DNA from: Shimia_B sp038525525
Lineage (GTDB): Bacteria > Pseudomonadota > Alphaproteobacteria > Rhodobacterales > Rhodobacteraceae
Assembly (NCBI GenBank): GCA_038525525.1
Contig: JBCBHO010000002.1
Coordinates: 434,001 to 498,000 of the forward strand
Direction of reading: 5' to 3'
DNA: 64,000 nucleotides
The notes beneath the pieces are model-generated. The model worked only from the letters and a program-made list of their open reading frames with translations, searched no databases and was not told the origin of the DNA. Shown here one piece after another: positions 17,913 through 28,000 of the stretch. Position numbers and translations under genes: made by a program. How positions within the stretch are numbered: position 1 is the first letter of the stretch; every line of letters begins with the position of its first letter.

Positions 17913-19110
17913 GTCGACGCGCCCTCCTACGGATGTTTGCCTGCACCACGAAATAGTCGATCAGCGGTGCGAATACGTTCCCGAACAAGATGGCCAGCAT
18001 CATACCTTCAGGGAATGCCGGGTTGATGACACGGATCATCACGACCATGAAACCGATGAGCGCGCCGTAGATCCAACGGCCCGCGTTGGTATGCGAGGCG
18101 GAGACCGGCTCCGTCGCCATGAAGACCATGCCGAAGGCGAATCCACCCATCACGAGATGCCAGTGCCAGGGCATGGCGAACATCGGGTTCGTGTCCGAGC
18201 CAATGAGGTTCAAGAGCAACGTGAACGCGATTGTCCCCAGCATCACCCCTGCCGGGATGCGCCAGTTCACGATCTTTGTGGCCAATAGGAAAACGAGGCC
18301 TAGCAGGATCGCCGCTGTCGACGTCTCTCCCATGGAGCCCGGGATGAAGCCCCAGAAGTGATCCCACCATGTCCCGGTCGTACCGGCCAGCTCTTGGAAA
18401 CCATCGGATGCAGCAATCGCGAGAGACGTGGCCCCCGTGTAGCCATCGACGGCGATCCAGACGCTGTCACCAGACATCTGCGCGGGATACGCGAAGTAGA
18501 GGAAGGCTCGAGCGGTCAGTGCAGGGTTGAGGAAGTTCTTCCCCGTGCCGCCGAAGACCTCTTTGCCGATGATCACGCCGAAGATGATGCCGAGCGCGAC
18601 CTGCCAGAGCGGCACTGTGGCGGGCAAGATCAGGGCATAGAGCATGGAGGTGACGAGAAAGCCCTCGTTGACCTCATGCCCGCGCACCACGGAAAAGATC
18701 ACTTCGCAGATACCGCCCGCCACCACGGTGACGACGTAGATGGGCAGGAAGTACAAAAATCCGTGTATGAAGTTTGCGAAGTGGTTCGCCGGATTGAAGC
18801 CGATGCCCGTGGCGCTCAGCACCCAGGCCCGCCATCCGGTCGGATCAATGCCAGAGACGGCGAGAGCCTCGTTGGCCTGCAGACCGACATTCCAGAGCCC
18901 GAGCAGGATCGCGGGAAACGTGGCGAGCACCACGTAGATCATGATCCGCTTCATATCGATGTAGGACCGTGCGTGCGGCGCAGCGGTCGTGACCGTTTTC
19001 GGCGTGAAGAGGAAACTCTCCACCATTTCGTAGATGGGGAAGTACTTTTCGTACTTACCACCCTTCTCGAACTGCGGCTCAATACGGTCGAAAAAGTCGC
19101 GGGCACCCAT
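17902..19110 (-). CDS. nqrB: Na+-translocating NADH:quinone reductase subunit B
   Basis: 402 aa, about ten helices; carries covalent FMN and riboflavin and lies at the Na+ channel and quinone site in the known complex. The flavinylation motif DGYTGATSLA is present. ATG at 19110 was chosen: GGAGG lies 9 nt upstream and the protein then starts MGARDFFDRIEPQFEKGGK as in the family. The frame is open a further 36 codons into nqrA but that is not plausible coding. Confidence 0.96.
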   Translation of the reverse strand: MGARDFFDRIEPQFEKGGKYEKYFPIYEMVESFLFTPKTVTTAAPHARSYIDMKRIMIYVVLATFPAILLGLWNVGLQANEALAVSGIDPTGWRAWVLSATGIGFNPANHFANFIHGFLYFLPIYVVTVVAGGICEVIFSVVRGHEVNEGFLVTSMLYALILPATVPLWQVALGIIFGVIIGKEVFGGTGKNFLNPALTARAFLYFAYPAQMSGDSVWIAVDGYTGATSLAIAASDGFQELAGTTGTWWDHFWGFIPGSMGETSTAAILLGLVFLLATKIVNWRIPAGVMLGTIAFTLLLNLIGSDTNPMFAMPWHWHLVMGGFAFGMVFMATEPVSASHTNAGRWIYGALIGFMVVMIRVINPAFPEGMMLAILFGNVFAPLIDYFVVQANIRRRARRHAV

Positions 19111-19114
19111 GGGC

Positions 19115-20455
19115 TTAACCCTCCTTCTCGATCTTGGTGAGGCAGTCACGAAGCGCCTCGCCGTATTCGTACTTGGCCGGGCAGGCAAAACCCACGAGGC
19201 CCATGTCTTCTTCATCAAGCTCTAGTACGCCGAGCGCCTGAGCCTGGTCGGTGTCCATCACGAGCATCGCCCGGAGGAGCTGCGTCGGCAGGTAGTCCTG
19301 CGGCATCAGCTCTTCGAACGTGCCGTAGGGCACCATCGCGCGACGGCCCCCGTTGAGGTTGGATGTCAGCGCGTAGGTCTTCCGCGCGAACGCCGATCCG
19401 AGCACCGGCTGCATGGCGTATTTCTCGCGCATGGGACGTATCCAACCGAACGAATGCTGCCGCTTGTCTTCTTCGATGATCGTGATCTGGCGTGCGTAGC
19501 GCCCGACATACGCGCTCTCCGCCTCGCCTGACCGACCCGACAGAATGGAGCCCGAAATCATGCGCAAAGGCGCATCCTCGTGGATGCCACCGCGGGTGAG
19601 ATCGACCATGGACGCGCCCGAGACCGTGCGGACGAGGCGAGGGTTCTTCACCTTCGGCCCCGTCAGAGCGACGATGCGGGAGCCATCAAGCTTGCCCGTT
19701 TCAAAAAGGCGGCCGATCGCCGTGACGTCCTGGTAGCCGATGGTCCAGACCTGCCGGTCCGAGGTCACCTGCTCGAGGAAGTGAATATGCGTGCCCGGTA
19801 GCCCCGCAGGATGCGGCCCCGAAAACGTCACCGGCTCCACACCCTCGACATCCCCGCCGGGCACATCGGCGCCCTGTGAATGGCACAGGTACGTTTTGCC
19901 CTCGGTGAGCTTGGCAACGACCTCCAGTCCCCGCACGAAGCTCTCGCGATCATCATCGATGATCTCTGCGGCGTCGCCAGCGAGCGGCTCCGTGTCCATG
20001 GCGGTCACGAAAATCGCGGCAGGCCGCGCGTCGGAGGGCGGCACCTTCGAGTAGGGGCGGGTACGGAAAGACGTCCACAGGCCAGAGGCGGCCAGCCTCT
20101 CTGCAATCGCGTCGCTTGAGTCAGCGCCGCCCACGCCGGAGAAATCGACTGGGTCCTGCCCGGCCGCAATCTCGATCTCGACGCTGATCAGCACGCGGCG
20201 GGCACCACGATTGATGGCCTTCACGCGCCCGGAGACCGGCGAGGTGACGAACACGTCGGGCGTATCCTTGTGGGCGAATATCGGGCTTCCGGCGGCGACG
20301 GCGTCGCCTTCTTCTACCTGAAGGCGGGGCTTCAGCCCCACATAGTCTGCTCCTAAGAGCGCAACTCGCTGAACGGCCGGCCCATCAGTGATGCCCCTTT
20401 CCGGAGCGCCCTCGACGGGCAAATTCAGGCCTTTTTTGAGCGAAAAATGCTGCAC
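19115..20455 (-). CDS. nqrA: Na+-translocating NADH:quinone reductase subunit A
   Basis: Peripheral, cofactor-poor subunit of Na+-NQR and first gene of the operon. Starting at the GTG at 20455 gives VQHFSLKKGLNLPVEG and 446 aa, matching the usual ~447 residues; longer starts at 20491 or 20512 lack a better ribosome site. A barrel-sandwich region (GDAVAAGSPIFAHKD) is near the N-terminus. Divergent from apbE: the intervening 227 bp hold a palindrome CCTCT-CGAA-AGAGG at 20516-20529 and presumably both promoters. Confidence 0.95.
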   Translation of the reverse strand: MQHFSLKKGLNLPVEGAPERGITDGPAVQRVALLGADYVGLKPRLQVEEGDAVAAGSPIFAHKDTPDVFVTSPVSGRVKAINRGARRVLISVEIEIAAGQDPVDFSGVGGADSSDAIAERLAASGLWTSFRTRPYSKVPPSDARPAAIFVTAMDTEPLAGDAAEIIDDDRESFVRGLEVVAKLTEGKTYLCHSQGADVPGGDVEGVEPVTFSGPHPAGLPGTHIHFLEQVTSDRQVWTIGYQDVTAIGRLFETGKLDGSRIVALTGPKVKNPRLVRTVSGASMVDLTRGGIHEDAPLRMISGSILSGRSGEAESAYVGRYARQITIIEEDKRQHSFGWIRPMREKYAMQPVLGSAFARKTYALTSNLNGGRRAMVPYGTFEELMPQDYLPTQLLRAMLVMDTDQAQALGVLELDEEDMGLVGFACPAKYEYGEALRDCLTKIEKEG

Positions 20456-20682
20456 GCGCGACTCGCTTCTGTTGTTTGCTGGTCTTTGCATGCCGGTGAA
20501 TACAAGGATCACACACCTCTCGAAAGAGGCGCGGGGTCGCAGCCACCGCCTTTCTGACAGCTCGGGCGACTATGTCGCGGATCGCGATCAGTTGTGTCTT
20601 AAAATGCCGTTTTGGGCTACTTTGTCGCGAGACGGCTCCGTCCATTCTGATAAAGGAAGAGCGATCCAGAAAGAGGCATACC

Positions 20683-21699
20683 GTGGTAGACCCAACGATC
20701 ATCTCCCGTCGCACATTGTTCTTCGTCCCCCTCGCCCTTGCCGCCTGCAAGGACCGGACAAACATCATCGAGCTCGTTGGAAGCACGATGGGCACGTCTT
20801 ATTCCATAGTCGCCGTCGACAAGTCTGGCGCTCTTTCCCGCACGAAGCTGCAGGGTGAAGTCGACGCCGTGCTGGCATCGATCAACGCCAGCATGTCGAA
20901 CTGGGATGCCAACTCCGAGGTGTCGCGCTTCAATGCGATGCGCTCGACGGCGCCCATGCCTGTGTCGCCTGAGTTCGTAACCGTCATGGCCGCAGCGGAA
21001 GAGGTGCACACTCTTTCCGACGGGCGGTTTGACGTAACCACCGGCCCGCTCATCGACCTTTGGGGCTTTGGCGCGAAAGATGTATCCTCGCGCGTCCCGA
21101 CCGATGCTGCCATCGCCGCAGCGCGCGAAGCGACCGGCCAGGCGCGTACCATCACGGTTGCTACAGGCTCGCTCACGAAATCCGATCCAGCCGCCGAAGT
21201 GTATCTCTCCGCCATCGGCAAGGGATACGGCGTGGATGCCATCGGCGAAGCGCTTGCCGGCTTGGGCGTCGAAGACTTCATGGTGGAGATCGGAGGCGAT
21301 CTCCTGACCGCCGGCGTCAACCCCGACGGAAACCCATGGCAGATTGGCATCGAGACGCCTGAAGCGCTTTCAGGCGTTCAGCAGGTTGTTGGTGTAACGG
21401 GCATGGGCCTCGCCACCTCGGGCGACTACCGAAACTACTTCGAGAGGGACGGTCAGCGCTACAGCCACATCCTCGACGCGTCGACCGGGCGTCCGATCAC
21501 GCACACCACGGCCAGTGCCACGGTTGTGACCGAAAATGCGATGCTGGCCGATGCATGGGCCACGGCAATGCTTATCTTGGGGTCTGAAACCGGCCTCGAG
21601 CTGGCCAATGCGCTGAACATGCCCGTGCTATTCATCGATCGTGATGGCGACGGCTTCTCAACAGCGGCATCGGCCCCCTTCCAAACGCTCGCGGCCTGA
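20683..21699 (+). CDS. apbE: FAD:protein FMN transferase (NQR flavinylation)
   Basis: 338 aa lipoprotein (twin-Arg-like SRRTLFFVPLALAAC, lipid Cys22) that moves FMN from FAD onto threonines of NqrB and NqrC. ApbE motifs are clear: GTSYSI, DVTTGPLIDLWGFG, AIGKGYGVDAIG, EIGGDL, and SHILDASTGRP. GTG at 20683 is chosen because AGAGG lies 6 nt before it and translation then begins at the signal peptide; the frame is open 37 codons upstream without a signal. Divergent from nqrA and followed by nqrM, so it is dedicated to NQR. Confidence 0.94.
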   Translation: MVDPTIISRRTLFFVPLALAACKDRTNIIELVGSTMGTSYSIVAVDKSGALSRTKLQGEVDAVLASINASMSNWDANSEVSRFNAMRSTAPMPVSPEFVTVMAAAEEVHTLSDGRFDVTTGPLIDLWGFGAKDVSSRVPTDAAIAAAREATGQARTITVATGSLTKSDPAAEVYLSAIGKGYGVDAIGEALAGLGVEDFMVEIGGDLLTAGVNPDGNPWQIGIETPEALSGVQQVVGVTGMGLATSGDYRNYFERDGQRYSHILDASTGRPITHTTASATVVTENAMLADAWATAMLILGSETGLELANALNMPVLFIDRDGDGFSTAASAPFQTLAA

Positions 21700-21723
21700 C
21701 CCACGGCCAAAGGAGCCCTTGAG

Positions 21724-21966
21724 ATGGAAACCTTCCTTCTCGCATTCGTTCTCTTGCTTCTGGTGATGCTCGGCATGGCGCTGGGCGTCATCTTCATGAA
21801 CAAGCGGATCAAGGGATCATGCGGTGGCCTCAATGCCATTTCCGACGCCGATCATTGCCTCGTCTGTAAGAAAGAGGTCGATCCCGACTCGCCGCTCAAG
21901 GAGAGGCTTCGGGGTTGCCCGAAGGCCAAGCAGATGCTTGCCAAGATGGAAGCGGAAGGCGCATAG
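21724..21966 (+). CDS. nqrM: NqrM, Na+-NQR maturation protein
   Basis: 80 aa: one N-terminal helix then a soluble tail with four cysteines at 33, 45, 48 and 65 (GSCGG, HCLVC, GCPKA). The known family (DUF539) is needed for iron insertion into the NqrD/NqrE site. AAGGAG lies 8 nt before the ATG, and it sits 24 bp after apbE. Confidence 0.92.
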   Translation: METFLLAFVLLLLVMLGMALGVIFMNKRIKGSCGGLNAISDADHCLVCKKEVDPDSPLKERLRGCPKAKQMLAKMEAEGA

Positions 21967-21974
21967 CGCGACAG

Positions 21975-22160
21975 CTATGTGCCGCCCGCGAGCGGCACGA
22001 ACGCCAACAGGCCAAGGCCGAACGCCGCGCCGAGCCCAAAAAGCCACAATTGCCACGTCGGGCCTTCTGCCTTCCACACGCTGCGATAGCGCATGCCGCA
22101 CAGGCACGCTGCCACGAAGATCAACGTGGCCGCCAGCGGGCTCAACATCAGATCTGCCAT
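21975..22160 (-). CDS. Small conserved-type membrane protein, function unknown
   Basis: 61 aa starting MADLMLSPLAATL, two hydrophobic helices around the central GMRYRSVWKAEGPTWQLW. I believe similar short proteins occur in related Rhodobacteraceae, but no function is known to me. GGAAGG lies 11 nt before the ATG at 22160; a longer frame to 22250 lacks support and would run into the opposite gene's leader. It converges on nqrM with 8 bp between stops. Confidence 0.55.
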   Translation of the reverse strand: MADLMLSPLAATLIFVAACLCGMRYRSVWKAEGPTWQLWLFGLGAAFGLGLLAFVPLAGGT

Positions 22161-22248
22161 CGAAACAGCGCCCTTCCCTGAATCAAGTTGCGTGTCTAGG
22201 CTGTGGATCACAGCAGGGGACAACACACAATTAGGGAGGTCCTTGGCC

Positions 22249-22764
22249 ATGCCTACTTCTTATCAAGCTCCGTCTCGCGGCACGCCGGCCAAGACGCATA
22301 GCCAATCAATCTCGTCGAATACCGCTGGCGGGAACGGGACGGTCGCCAACCTTCTCTCCACCAAGGGCAACAGCGTGATTGCGATCCGGCCGCATGACAC
22401 GATCTCGAAAGCTGTTGGCATCCTGAAGGAAAAGCGCATCGGCGCGCTCGTGGTCACTGACGAGAACGGCGCGTTGAAGGGCATCCTCTCCGAACGCGAC
22501 ATTGTCCGGAAGCTCGCGGAGACGCCCGGCCAGACCCTTCCCCAGACGGTTTCGGAGAACATGACGTCGAAAGTCGTGACATGTGAGCCCGACGACTCCC
22601 TCGTTGTGGTCTTGCAGCGCATGATGGAAGGCCGCTTCCGCCACATGCCCGTCGTGCAGGGTGCGGACCTTTGCGGCATGGTAACCATCGGCGACGTCGT
22701 CCAATTCCGCCTCTCGGAGGTAGAGCACGAAGCCCTTCAGCTGAAGCAGATGATCGTCGGGTAG
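22249..22764 (+). CDS. CBS-domain pair protein
   Basis: 171 aa: a polar ~45-residue N-terminal tail followed by two CBS motifs (about 45-105 and 110-168), including AVGILKEKRIGALVVTDENG, GILSERDIVRKL and MPVVQG...GMVTIGDVV. Such stand-alone CBS pairs bind adenine nucleotides and act as energy sensors; the partner is unknown. ATG at 22249 follows GGGAGG by 9 nt; the frame is open upstream but overlaps the opposing small membrane gene. Confidence 0.85.
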   Translation: MPTSYQAPSRGTPAKTHSQSISSNTAGGNGTVANLLSTKGNSVIAIRPHDTISKAVGILKEKRIGALVVTDENGALKGILSERDIVRKLAETPGQTLPQTVSENMTSKVVTCEPDDSLVVVLQRMMEGRFRHMPVVQGADLCGMVTIGDVVQFRLSEVEHEALQLKQMIVG

Positions 22765-23108
22765 CATTAATCTGCTCGGTCGCAGACATCGGCGACGAGC
22801 GCGGTGGATCTTGTGCCTGCCAGGGCGGCAGACCCAAGTCGTGAAGCAGCTTTTGAGAGACCTTCGCGCCTTCGTAGCTATACCCGGCAGCGGGTGTCGG
22901 TGAGCGCAAGTCCGACGAAAGGAAACGTCCTAGCTCCCCCGCCTCGGCTCTATGGAAAAGACACGGGCTTGGCGCGACTTCCCGTCTCGAGAACGCACCT
23001 CCAGTTTCGCATTGCCGCCGCCCGCGCGTCTGTCCCTCAAGCATGCCGGGCCTAGCCACTTGAGCCATAAGACGCCAAAAGGCGCTCTGACGATGGGGAG
23101 TTTGATCC
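22765..23108. other. 344-bp gap with no supported gene
   Basis: Lies between the CBS protein and the GH13 gene. Frames are open on both strands but show no recognisable product or ribosome site. No tRNA or clear terminator was seen. The GH13 Shine-Dalgarno (GGGGAG) is at its right end. An undetected small RNA cannot be excluded. Confidence 0.5.
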
Positions 23109-24716
23109 ATGGCCGAGGATTGGTGGCGCGGTGCCAGCATTTACCAGATCTATCCGCGCTCGTTTCAGGACGACAACGGCGATGGCGTCGGCGATCTCGC
23201 GGGCATAACGCGTAGGCTCGACCACGTGGCTTCGCTCAGCGTGGATGCCATTTGGCTCTCTCCGTTTTTCCCATCGCCGATGAAGGACATGGGCTATGAC
23301 GTCGCCGATTATCGCGGCGTCGACCCTCTCTTCGGCACCATGGATGACTTTGACGCGCTCCTTGCGCGCGCGCATGACCTTGGCCTCAAGGTCATCATTG
23401 ACCAGGTGCTTTCCCATTCTTCCGACAAGCATGCCTGGTTCGAGGAGAGCCGCGTGTCGCGGTCCAACCCGCGCGCCGACTGGTATGTCTGGGCTGACCC
23501 CAGCGAAGATGGCACCCCGCCCAACAACTGGCTGTCGGTCTTTGGCGGCCCCGCATGGGAATGGGAGCCACGCAGGCATCAATACTACCTGCACAACTTC
23601 CTGACCGAGCAGCCCGACCTCAACCTCTGGAACCCGGACGTCCAAGACGCGCTGCTCGCCGAAGTAGGCTTCTGGTTGGACCGCGGCGTAGATGGCTTCC
23701 GCCTCGATGTTGCGAACTTCTACTTTCATGACCGGGACCTCACCGACAATCCCCCTGCCCCCGCCGAACAGCGCGCCCACGCGCGCGAAACCTACGGCCA
23801 CCAAGACCACGTATTCGACAAGAACAGACCGGAGACGCTGGGCTTCCTCGAGAAGCTCCGCGCGCTCACGGATCGCTATCCCGGCCGCATGATCGTCGGC
23901 GAAGTGAGCGAAGACGGCGACAAGGCGCTTGATCTCATGGCGGCCTACACGGCCGGAGAGAAACGCCTGCACATGGCCTACTCCTTTGAGCTGCTTGGCC
24001 CGAAATTCTCTGCCATGCATTTCCGCCGCAATGTGGAGCGCTTTTTCGAAAGCGCCCCGGATGGCTGGCCGTGCTGGTCGTTTTCAAACCATGACTGCGT
24101 CCGGCATGTGAGCCGCTGGGCAGAGCACGCAAACGAGCCGGACGCCCTCGCCCGCCAGTGCATCGCCCTCCTGGCCTCACTGGAGGGCAACATCGGCCTT
24201 TATCAGGGAGAGGAGCTCGGTCAGCTTGAGACCGAGCTGGCCTATGAAGAAATCACGGACCCGCCAGGCCTACGCTTTTGGCCCGACGTGAAGGGCCGAG
24301 ATGGCTGCCGCACACCCATGGCATGGGAGAACGACGCGCCGCATGCTGGGTTTTCCGACGCAACACCCTGGCTTCCGGTGAAAGCGCCTCAGGCAGATCG
24401 GGCGGTCAGCCTTCAACAATCATCGAACGAGAGCACACTCGCCTTCTATCGCGAGATGCTCGCGTTCCGCGCGCAGTCAGAGGCTCTCAAAACCGGTCGG
24501 ACGGCCTTCCATGACCTTCCCGAGCCGTTGCTTTCGTTTCGGCGCGGCGCGGCGCTCACTTGCGTCTTCAACCTGTCTTCCGAGGAGCGGTCTCTCGGCT
24601 TCGCGGAGCCGATCACACTTGTTGGCCCCCATGCTGCGCAGGTGGATGGGACGACACTGCTCCTGCCGGCTAACGGGTTCGCATTCCTCGAAAAAACTCC
24701 TGATCTCGCCAAATGA
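23109..24716 (+). CDS. GH13 alpha-glucosidase (oligo-1,6-glucosidase / AglA-like)
   Basis: 535 aa cytoplasmic family-13 glycosidase, no signal peptide. N-terminal WWRGASIYQIYPRSF is typical. The catalytic triad is visible: nucleophile Asp200 (GFRLDVAN), acid/base Glu265 (VGEVSE) and stabiliser Asp329 (SNHD). Closest by eye to the alpha-glucosidases accompanying aglEFGK alpha-glucoside importers in alphaproteobacteria, but no ABC importer or regulator is beside it here. Likely hydrolyses small alpha-glucosides; exact substrate unknown. Confidence 0.88.
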   Translation: MAEDWWRGASIYQIYPRSFQDDNGDGVGDLAGITRRLDHVASLSVDAIWLSPFFPSPMKDMGYDVADYRGVDPLFGTMDDFDALLARAHDLGLKVIIDQVLSHSSDKHAWFEESRVSRSNPRADWYVWADPSEDGTPPNNWLSVFGGPAWEWEPRRHQYYLHNFLTEQPDLNLWNPDVQDALLAEVGFWLDRGVDGFRLDVANFYFHDRDLTDNPPAPAEQRAHARETYGHQDHVFDKNRPETLGFLEKLRALTDRYPGRMIVGEVSEDGDKALDLMAAYTAGEKRLHMAYSFELLGPKFSAMHFRRNVERFFESAPDGWPCWSFSNHDCVRHVSRWAEHANEPDALARQCIALLASLEGNIGLYQGEELGQLETELAYEEITDPPGLRFWPDVKGRDGCRTPMAWENDAPHAGFSDATPWLPVKAPQADRAVSLQQSSNESTLAFYREMLAFRAQSEALKTGRTAFHDLPEPLLSFRRGAALTCVFNLSSEERSLGFAEPITLVGPHAAQVDGTTLLLPANGFAFLEKTPDLAK

Positions 24717-25007
24717 AGAGTGAGGTACAAACTCGGCTCCACCGGCGACTGACCCCCTAAATTTCACGTTTTCTCAGGGGCTTACCCGGATTTTGCAGGG
24801 CGTCACGTATGCAAGCGCGAAATAATGTCACTAATACTTACCTTTTTTGAGGCGAAACCCTTGCCAGAGGGGGGCCGAAACGAGTATCTCGCAGTCCACA
24901 GCTGCATGAGCGCGGGGAATCTCTCGCGCTCGGGACCACTTCGTAACCGCCACTGCTAACGCCCGCATGGCTTTGACAGGCTTCAACGCTGCCAAAGGAC
25001 ATCGCCC

Positions 25008-28000
25008 GTGACTGATCTGACTGCGCCCTACAGCCTCTACGATCCGACCCTGGAGAAAAGCTCCTGCGGGGTGGGCTTTCTCACGCGAAAATCCAGCGAA
25101 CAGACACATGATCTTCTCGAGAAGGGTCACGAGGCCCTGTGCTCCGTGCCCCATCGCGGCGGCATGTCGTCGGAAGGCGTGGGGGACGGCGCAGGCATCT
25201 CTGTGGATCTGTCGCTGAAGTTCTTCTCAAAGCTCGTGGGCAAAACGCTCGAAAAAGGCACCTTTGGGGTGGGCAACTTCTTCATGCCTGCCGATGCCTC
25301 ACAACATGAGCATGCCGTGACGCTCATCGAGAGCACGCTCAAGGAATGGGGATTTACCATTCTGGTGACCCGTGAGGTTGAAACCAACAGCGAAGCCATC
25401 AGCGCGCGCGCGGCCAAATGGCAGCTCCCGATCCGCCAGTGGATCTTCGAGGCGCCCGAGGGCCTGCGTGGCGCGGCGCTCGATAGCCGGATCCACACGA
25501 CGCTTCTCGAGATCGAGGCCGTGGCCTACACGCAGCCCGAGCTCGATGGTCTCTACCCGTTGTCGCTCAGCGCGCGGATGCAGGTCTTCAAAGGGCGGCT
25601 GAACAGCTGGGAAATTATGCCGTACTTCAAGGACCTCTGGGACGAGGACCATGAAGTGCACACGATGTATTTCCACACGCGGTTCTCCACCAACACGGAC
25701 CCGCACCCCACCATGGCGCAGCCCTTCCGCCTGATGGCGCATAATGGCGAACTGAACACCGATAAGAAGAACCGCCTGTCCGAAGCGGCCGTGGCGCTTG
25801 CACGCAACAAGGCGATCGTGCGCCCGAAAGGCCAATCCGACAGCTGCCGCCTCGACCAGACGCTCAACAGTCGGGTCTACGAAGAGGGCGTGGACCTCGT
25901 CACCGCCGTCGTGGCCATGATGCCGCCCGCCTGGGAAAACGACAAGGACATCGATCCTGACGTGAAGGCCATGTTGGAGTACTTCTCTCTCTTCGAGGAG
26001 AAGAATGACGGCCCGGCAGCGCTGATCTTCGGGGACGGCAACATCATCGGAGCCCGTTTGGACAGGCTCGGACTGCGGCCGCTGCGCACGGTGGAGACGG
26101 AGGACTATCTCGCTGTCATGTCCGAGGCAGGCCAGATTTCCTTTCCGCCGGAAAGCGTGATCCGCCGTGGTCGCGTGGCCGCCGGTGGCATGATCTATTT
26201 CAACCACGAAGAAGGCCGCATCTACGAGACGGAAGACGCGCTCGAGATGCTCGCGGAGGCGGAGGATTATCCCGCGCTTCTCGAAGCGGCCGCCATCAAT
26301 ATCGACGATCTGCCCAGCGCCGATGACGATCCGGGCCTCGCGGCCACCCGCTATCTCGGCGATCTCACCACGCCCGCGCGGTATGTGGCCTACACGCACA
26401 ACCAGGAAAGCTTCAAATTCCTGATGGACCCGATGCTGCAGAACGGCGTCGAGAAGGTCTCGGCGATGGGCTACGGCAACGCCATCAACGCGCTCTCCGA
26501 TCAGGAAGGCGGCGTCGCCAAGTACTTCTCGCAGCGGTTCGCACAGGTGACGAACCCGCCGCTCGACTCGATCCGCGAGGCGGACGGCATGACGCTCCGC
26601 GTGGCCCTCGGGGAAAAGCCGCACATGGGCAAATCCCGCTCGCGCCAGATCGTGGTGAACACGCCGATCCTGCGCATGTCGGACATGCTGAAGATCAAGA
26701 AGCAAGAGCACACGCCCTGGGACAGGTTCGATATCCTCTACGGTCCAGCTTTCAACGATGCCGCCGCCAATGAGCGCGCCCTCACTGAGGCCGTCGATCA
26801 GGTCGCCAACGACGTGGTGACCTTCGCCCGCGAAAAGGGTGGCATCGCCATCCTGACCGACCGCCATGTCTCGACGACCCTTGCGCCGCTCCCGATGTCG
26901 CTCGCCATCTCTGCGATCAACCAGCGGCTCATCGAAGAAGGCCTCCGGTTCAAGGTGTCGCTCGTCGTCGAGTCCGGTCAGCTTTCCTCATCGCATCACG
27001 TGGCCTGCGCCCTCGGCTTCGGGGCGTCCGCGGTCTACCCGCTCGCCGTGCGCCTGCGCGCCGAGGAGCTCTTCGGCCACGACAAGGCCTATGATCACTA
27101 CGCCAAGTTCCAGAAGGCCTGCGAGAAGGCCCTCATGAAGACGATGGGCAAGGTCGGTCTTTGCACGGTCGAGTCCTATTCGGGCGGCGAGTTCTTCGAG
27201 CCGAACTTCCTCGACACGAACGACCCCATCTTCGCGCGGTACTTCCCGAATATGCGGACGCCCGTGGGCGGCGTGCGCTTTGACCGGGTTGCACAATCTG
27301 TGGCGGATTGGCATGCCCGTGCGCTCACGGTCACGTCGGATGCCGATATTCCGATCCTCGGGCTCTTCAAGGAGCGCGCGGAAGGGGCAGGCCATTCCTA
27401 CGGCACCACCGCCGTCCGCGGCTTCGTGGACCTGACGGAAGAACCGATTTCATTCGACCGGCCCGTCGCAAACAACGCCCTCGATGGGGAGACCGATCCC
27501 CTGCGTCTGCTGACGCTCCGGCAGATGGACGACGCCTTCGGCATCGACGACAAGGGCTACGTCAACACCTCCTTCGAGAAGCTGACGACAGACCAGATCG
27601 ATAATTTCGAGATCACGCCTGGTTACCGCCGCTTCAGCGAGATCATGGCAGAGGAGCGCGGTCGCCGTCCTGCCGCCCTCCGCGATGTGCTGGGCTTCCC
27701 GGCGGACATCACGTTCATGGACAAGGTCGAAGACATCAAGAAAGAGATGATGCTCTTCAACCGCGCCGGGAACAACGACTTCATCATCCGCGGCCTCGAG
27801 GTGGAAGAGCTCGGCGCCGGCGAGTACCTGCTGCGCCTGACCGGCCCGAAAGCCACCGATATCGGGCGCCTGGATGCCCTGGGCGAAAGTCTTGTCCAGC
27901 GCTTTGGCGAGGATGTCGAAGGCCACCACATCACGCGCGGCTGCCTAAAGATCGCCGTGAAGGGCTGGGCGCTCGATTATCTGTCCCGCATCCGCCGGGC

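Noticed and set aside
22804..23055. 83-codon plus-strand ORF before the GH13 gene
   Set aside because: No ribosome site, no recognisable domain, Arg/Ser-rich composition typical of a spurious frame in GC-rich DNA.
22454..23140. 228-codon minus-strand ORF overlapping the CBS gene
   Set aside because: Lies largely antisense to a clear CBS protein and has low-complexity composition.
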